A stretch of DNA of 64,000 nt. Source: UMGS1590 sp963558655 (GTDB lineage Bacteria; Bacillota; Peptococcia; Peptococcales; Peptococcaceae). A program made the translations under genes and the position numbers. Shown in pieces: positions 62,984 through 64,000 of the stretch; the first letter of the stretch is position 1, and every line of letters starts with the position of its first letter. The stretch lies in assembly GCA_963558655.1 (NCBI GenBank), contig CAUWHJ010000003.1:62001-126000 (forward strand), in the 5' to 3' direction. Below the pieces are notes generated by a model. It worked only from the letters and a program-made list of their open reading frames with translations, was not told where the DNA came from and searched no databases.

Positions 62984-64000
62984 ATGTCACTTATTCGCCA
63001 ATGTATCCAACGTTATCGTGCTGCACTTATCGTTGCCCTGTTATGTATGTCGGTCAGTCTTATTGCAGATCTGATGATTCCCTGGTTGCTGCAAATTCTT
63101 ATTGATGACGGTGTTGCTGTTAGTAATGCAGTCATCCTCAAGCGCACCGGTCTCTGGATGTTTGTTGTTATCACGATTAGTTTGCTCGCTAGCATCATCG
63201 CCTATTGGCTTTCTGCGCGAGCCGCTGCACAAATTGGCCAGTATTTACGCAAAACGCTTTACGAACACATTCTTTCATTGTCTTACGAAGCCTTCAATAC
63301 CATTAGTGCCTCCACACTCATCACACGACTTAGCAATGATGTTTTGCAAATTCAAAATATGTTTCTCATGGTGCAACGTGTAGCTATCGGCTTACCGATT
63401 TCATTTATTGTCGGCCTTTTTCTATCCATACAACTTAGTCCCGATCTTTCTCTAACCTTTATTGTCACCGTTCCTCTGCTTTGTTTGAATATTGGTTTTT
63501 ATGTGCGTTTTTCAGCACGTTATTTTCCACGTATTCAGGAAACCATTGACAAAATCAATCTCAGCGCGCAGGAAATGCTCGTTGGTATTCTAACCATTAA
63601 GGGTGTTGGCGCCGCAGCAAAAATTGTTGATAAATTTACCGCCTTTAACAATCGTCTGCTGACACTTAATCTTACCATTCAGAAGCGCTTCAGCTTCGTG
63701 GCCCCAACCTCGATGATCATTTTCAACGAAGCCATTGTTGTAGTTCTTTGTCTTGGATTCTTTGGGTTCACCTCTGATATTGGCAAACTCATCGCTTTTA
63801 TTTCTTATTCTATGCAAATTCTCAGCTGCATCACCCGAGCCTCTGGTGTTTTAACCATGATGACGCGCGCCCAGGCTTCCGTTACACGCATTGAGGAAAT
63901 CATGACTATTCCCGAAGCCACGCCAGTTGCCCACCAAAAAATACCATCAAGTTGGGATTTACACGTTGAACACCTAAGTTATCGTTTTCCTCATGCACCA
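62984..64000 (+). CDS. ABC exporter half-transporter, membrane domain and start of ATPase domain (3' partial)
   Basis: ATG 62984 follows AAAGGAAGTTTGGG and the frame stays open to the window end (339 codons). The protein opens with an ABC type I exporter transmembrane domain of six hydrophobic helices. It begins MSLIRQCIQRYRAALIVALL and has IPWLLQILIDDGV and the SASTLITRLSNDVLQIQN segment typical of this fold. Around residue 310 comes the linker RAQASVTRIEEIM, and the last residues (WDLHVEHLSYRFPHAP) start the ATP-binding domain. Walker A lies beyond the edge. Such genes usually come in heterodimer pairs, so a second half-transporter may follow. Confidence 0.9.
   Translation, partial: MSLIRQCIQRYRAALIVALLCMSVSLIADLMIPWLLQILIDDGVAVSNAVILKRTGLWMFVVITISLLASIIAYWLSARAAAQIGQYLRKTLYEHILSLSYEAFNTISASTLITRLSNDVLQIQNMFLMVQRVAIGLPISFIVGLFLSIQLSPDLSLTFIVTVPLLCLNIGFYVRFSARYFPRIQETIDKINLSAQEMLVGILTIKGVGAAAKIVDKFTAFNNRLLTLNLTIQKRFSFVAPTSMIIFNEAIVVVLCLGFFGFTSDIGKLIAFISYSMQILSCITRASGVLTMMTRAQASVTRIEEIMTIPEATPVAHQKIPSSWDLHVEHLSYRFPHAP

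Noticed and set aside
62793..63074. Open frame spanning the tRNA-Arg gene
   Set aside because: It translates the promoter, the tRNA and the terminator; the exporter gene from 62984 in another frame is clearly real.
1..64000. CRISPR array, prophage or defence island
   Set aside because: No regularly spaced direct repeats, cas-like, capsid, portal or restriction-type proteins were seen; nearly all genes are housekeeping or metabolic.

Overview
The window reads as a contiguous piece of chromosome from an anaerobic, moderately AT-rich Firmicute. The best guess is a diderm Firmicute of the Negativicutes (Veillonella/Megasphaera-like). This rests on resemblance only: molybdenum/tungsten cofactor genes with an ABC-type tungstate importer, BcrAD/BadFG-type CoA-dehydratase activase proteins, GlcD/GlcF-type D-lactate/glycolate oxidase, an ArgJ-type arginine pathway, and an ispE-glmU-prs-pth-mfd-prsA order typical of Firmicutes. 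No rRNA or other phylogenetic marker was searched, so genus is not claimed.

Region 1-10.8 kb is a molybdenum/tungsten island. Two FAD oxidoreductases (GlpA-like, cut by the left edge, and GlpB-like) overlap moaA, followed by moaC and a mogA/moaB gene. Convergent to them lie a MoaE-family gene and a small protein ending in Gly-Gly. Then comes a FecCD-class ABC importer whose binding-protein gene has a frameshift in its signal peptide, and a Tup tungstate importer. The TupA-like protein is circularly permuted and its gene sits behind a long structured 5' leader.

Region 10.9-30.99 kb starts with tmRNA (ssrA). It continues with sbcD-sbcC-RluA-type pseudouridine synthase-CCA transferase (overlapping or tightly spaced), an RsuA/RluB-type pseudouridine synthase, glcD-glcF, a split activase/HgdB-like pair, pcrA, xerD and an NhaC-type antiporter. 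Most units end in clear intrinsic terminators.

Region 31-40.6 kb has clpB behind a CIRCE operator, an IS3-type transposase remnant, RNase P RNA (minus strand), a HEAT-like protein, a secreted glucosaminidase, a cyclophilin, and the minus-strand group rnr-smpB-small membrane protein. tmRNA, SmpB and RNase R are the trans-translation partners.

Region 40.7-49.9 kb is one minus-strand arginine operon, argC-J-B-D-(tyrA)-(unknown)-F-G-H, with a near-perfect ARG box over the argC promoter. Divergent from it is a PncC/CinA-C-like gene. A decayed 1.5-kb IS3-family element (50854-52358) sits inside the loop of the terminator that followed that gene.

Region 52.4-62.7 kb, minus strand, is an amino-acid ABC binding protein and permease, then ispE, glmU, prs, pth, mfd and a PrsA/SurA lipoprotein. 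The right edge has tRNA-Arg(CCG) and the start of an ABC exporter that runs out of the window.
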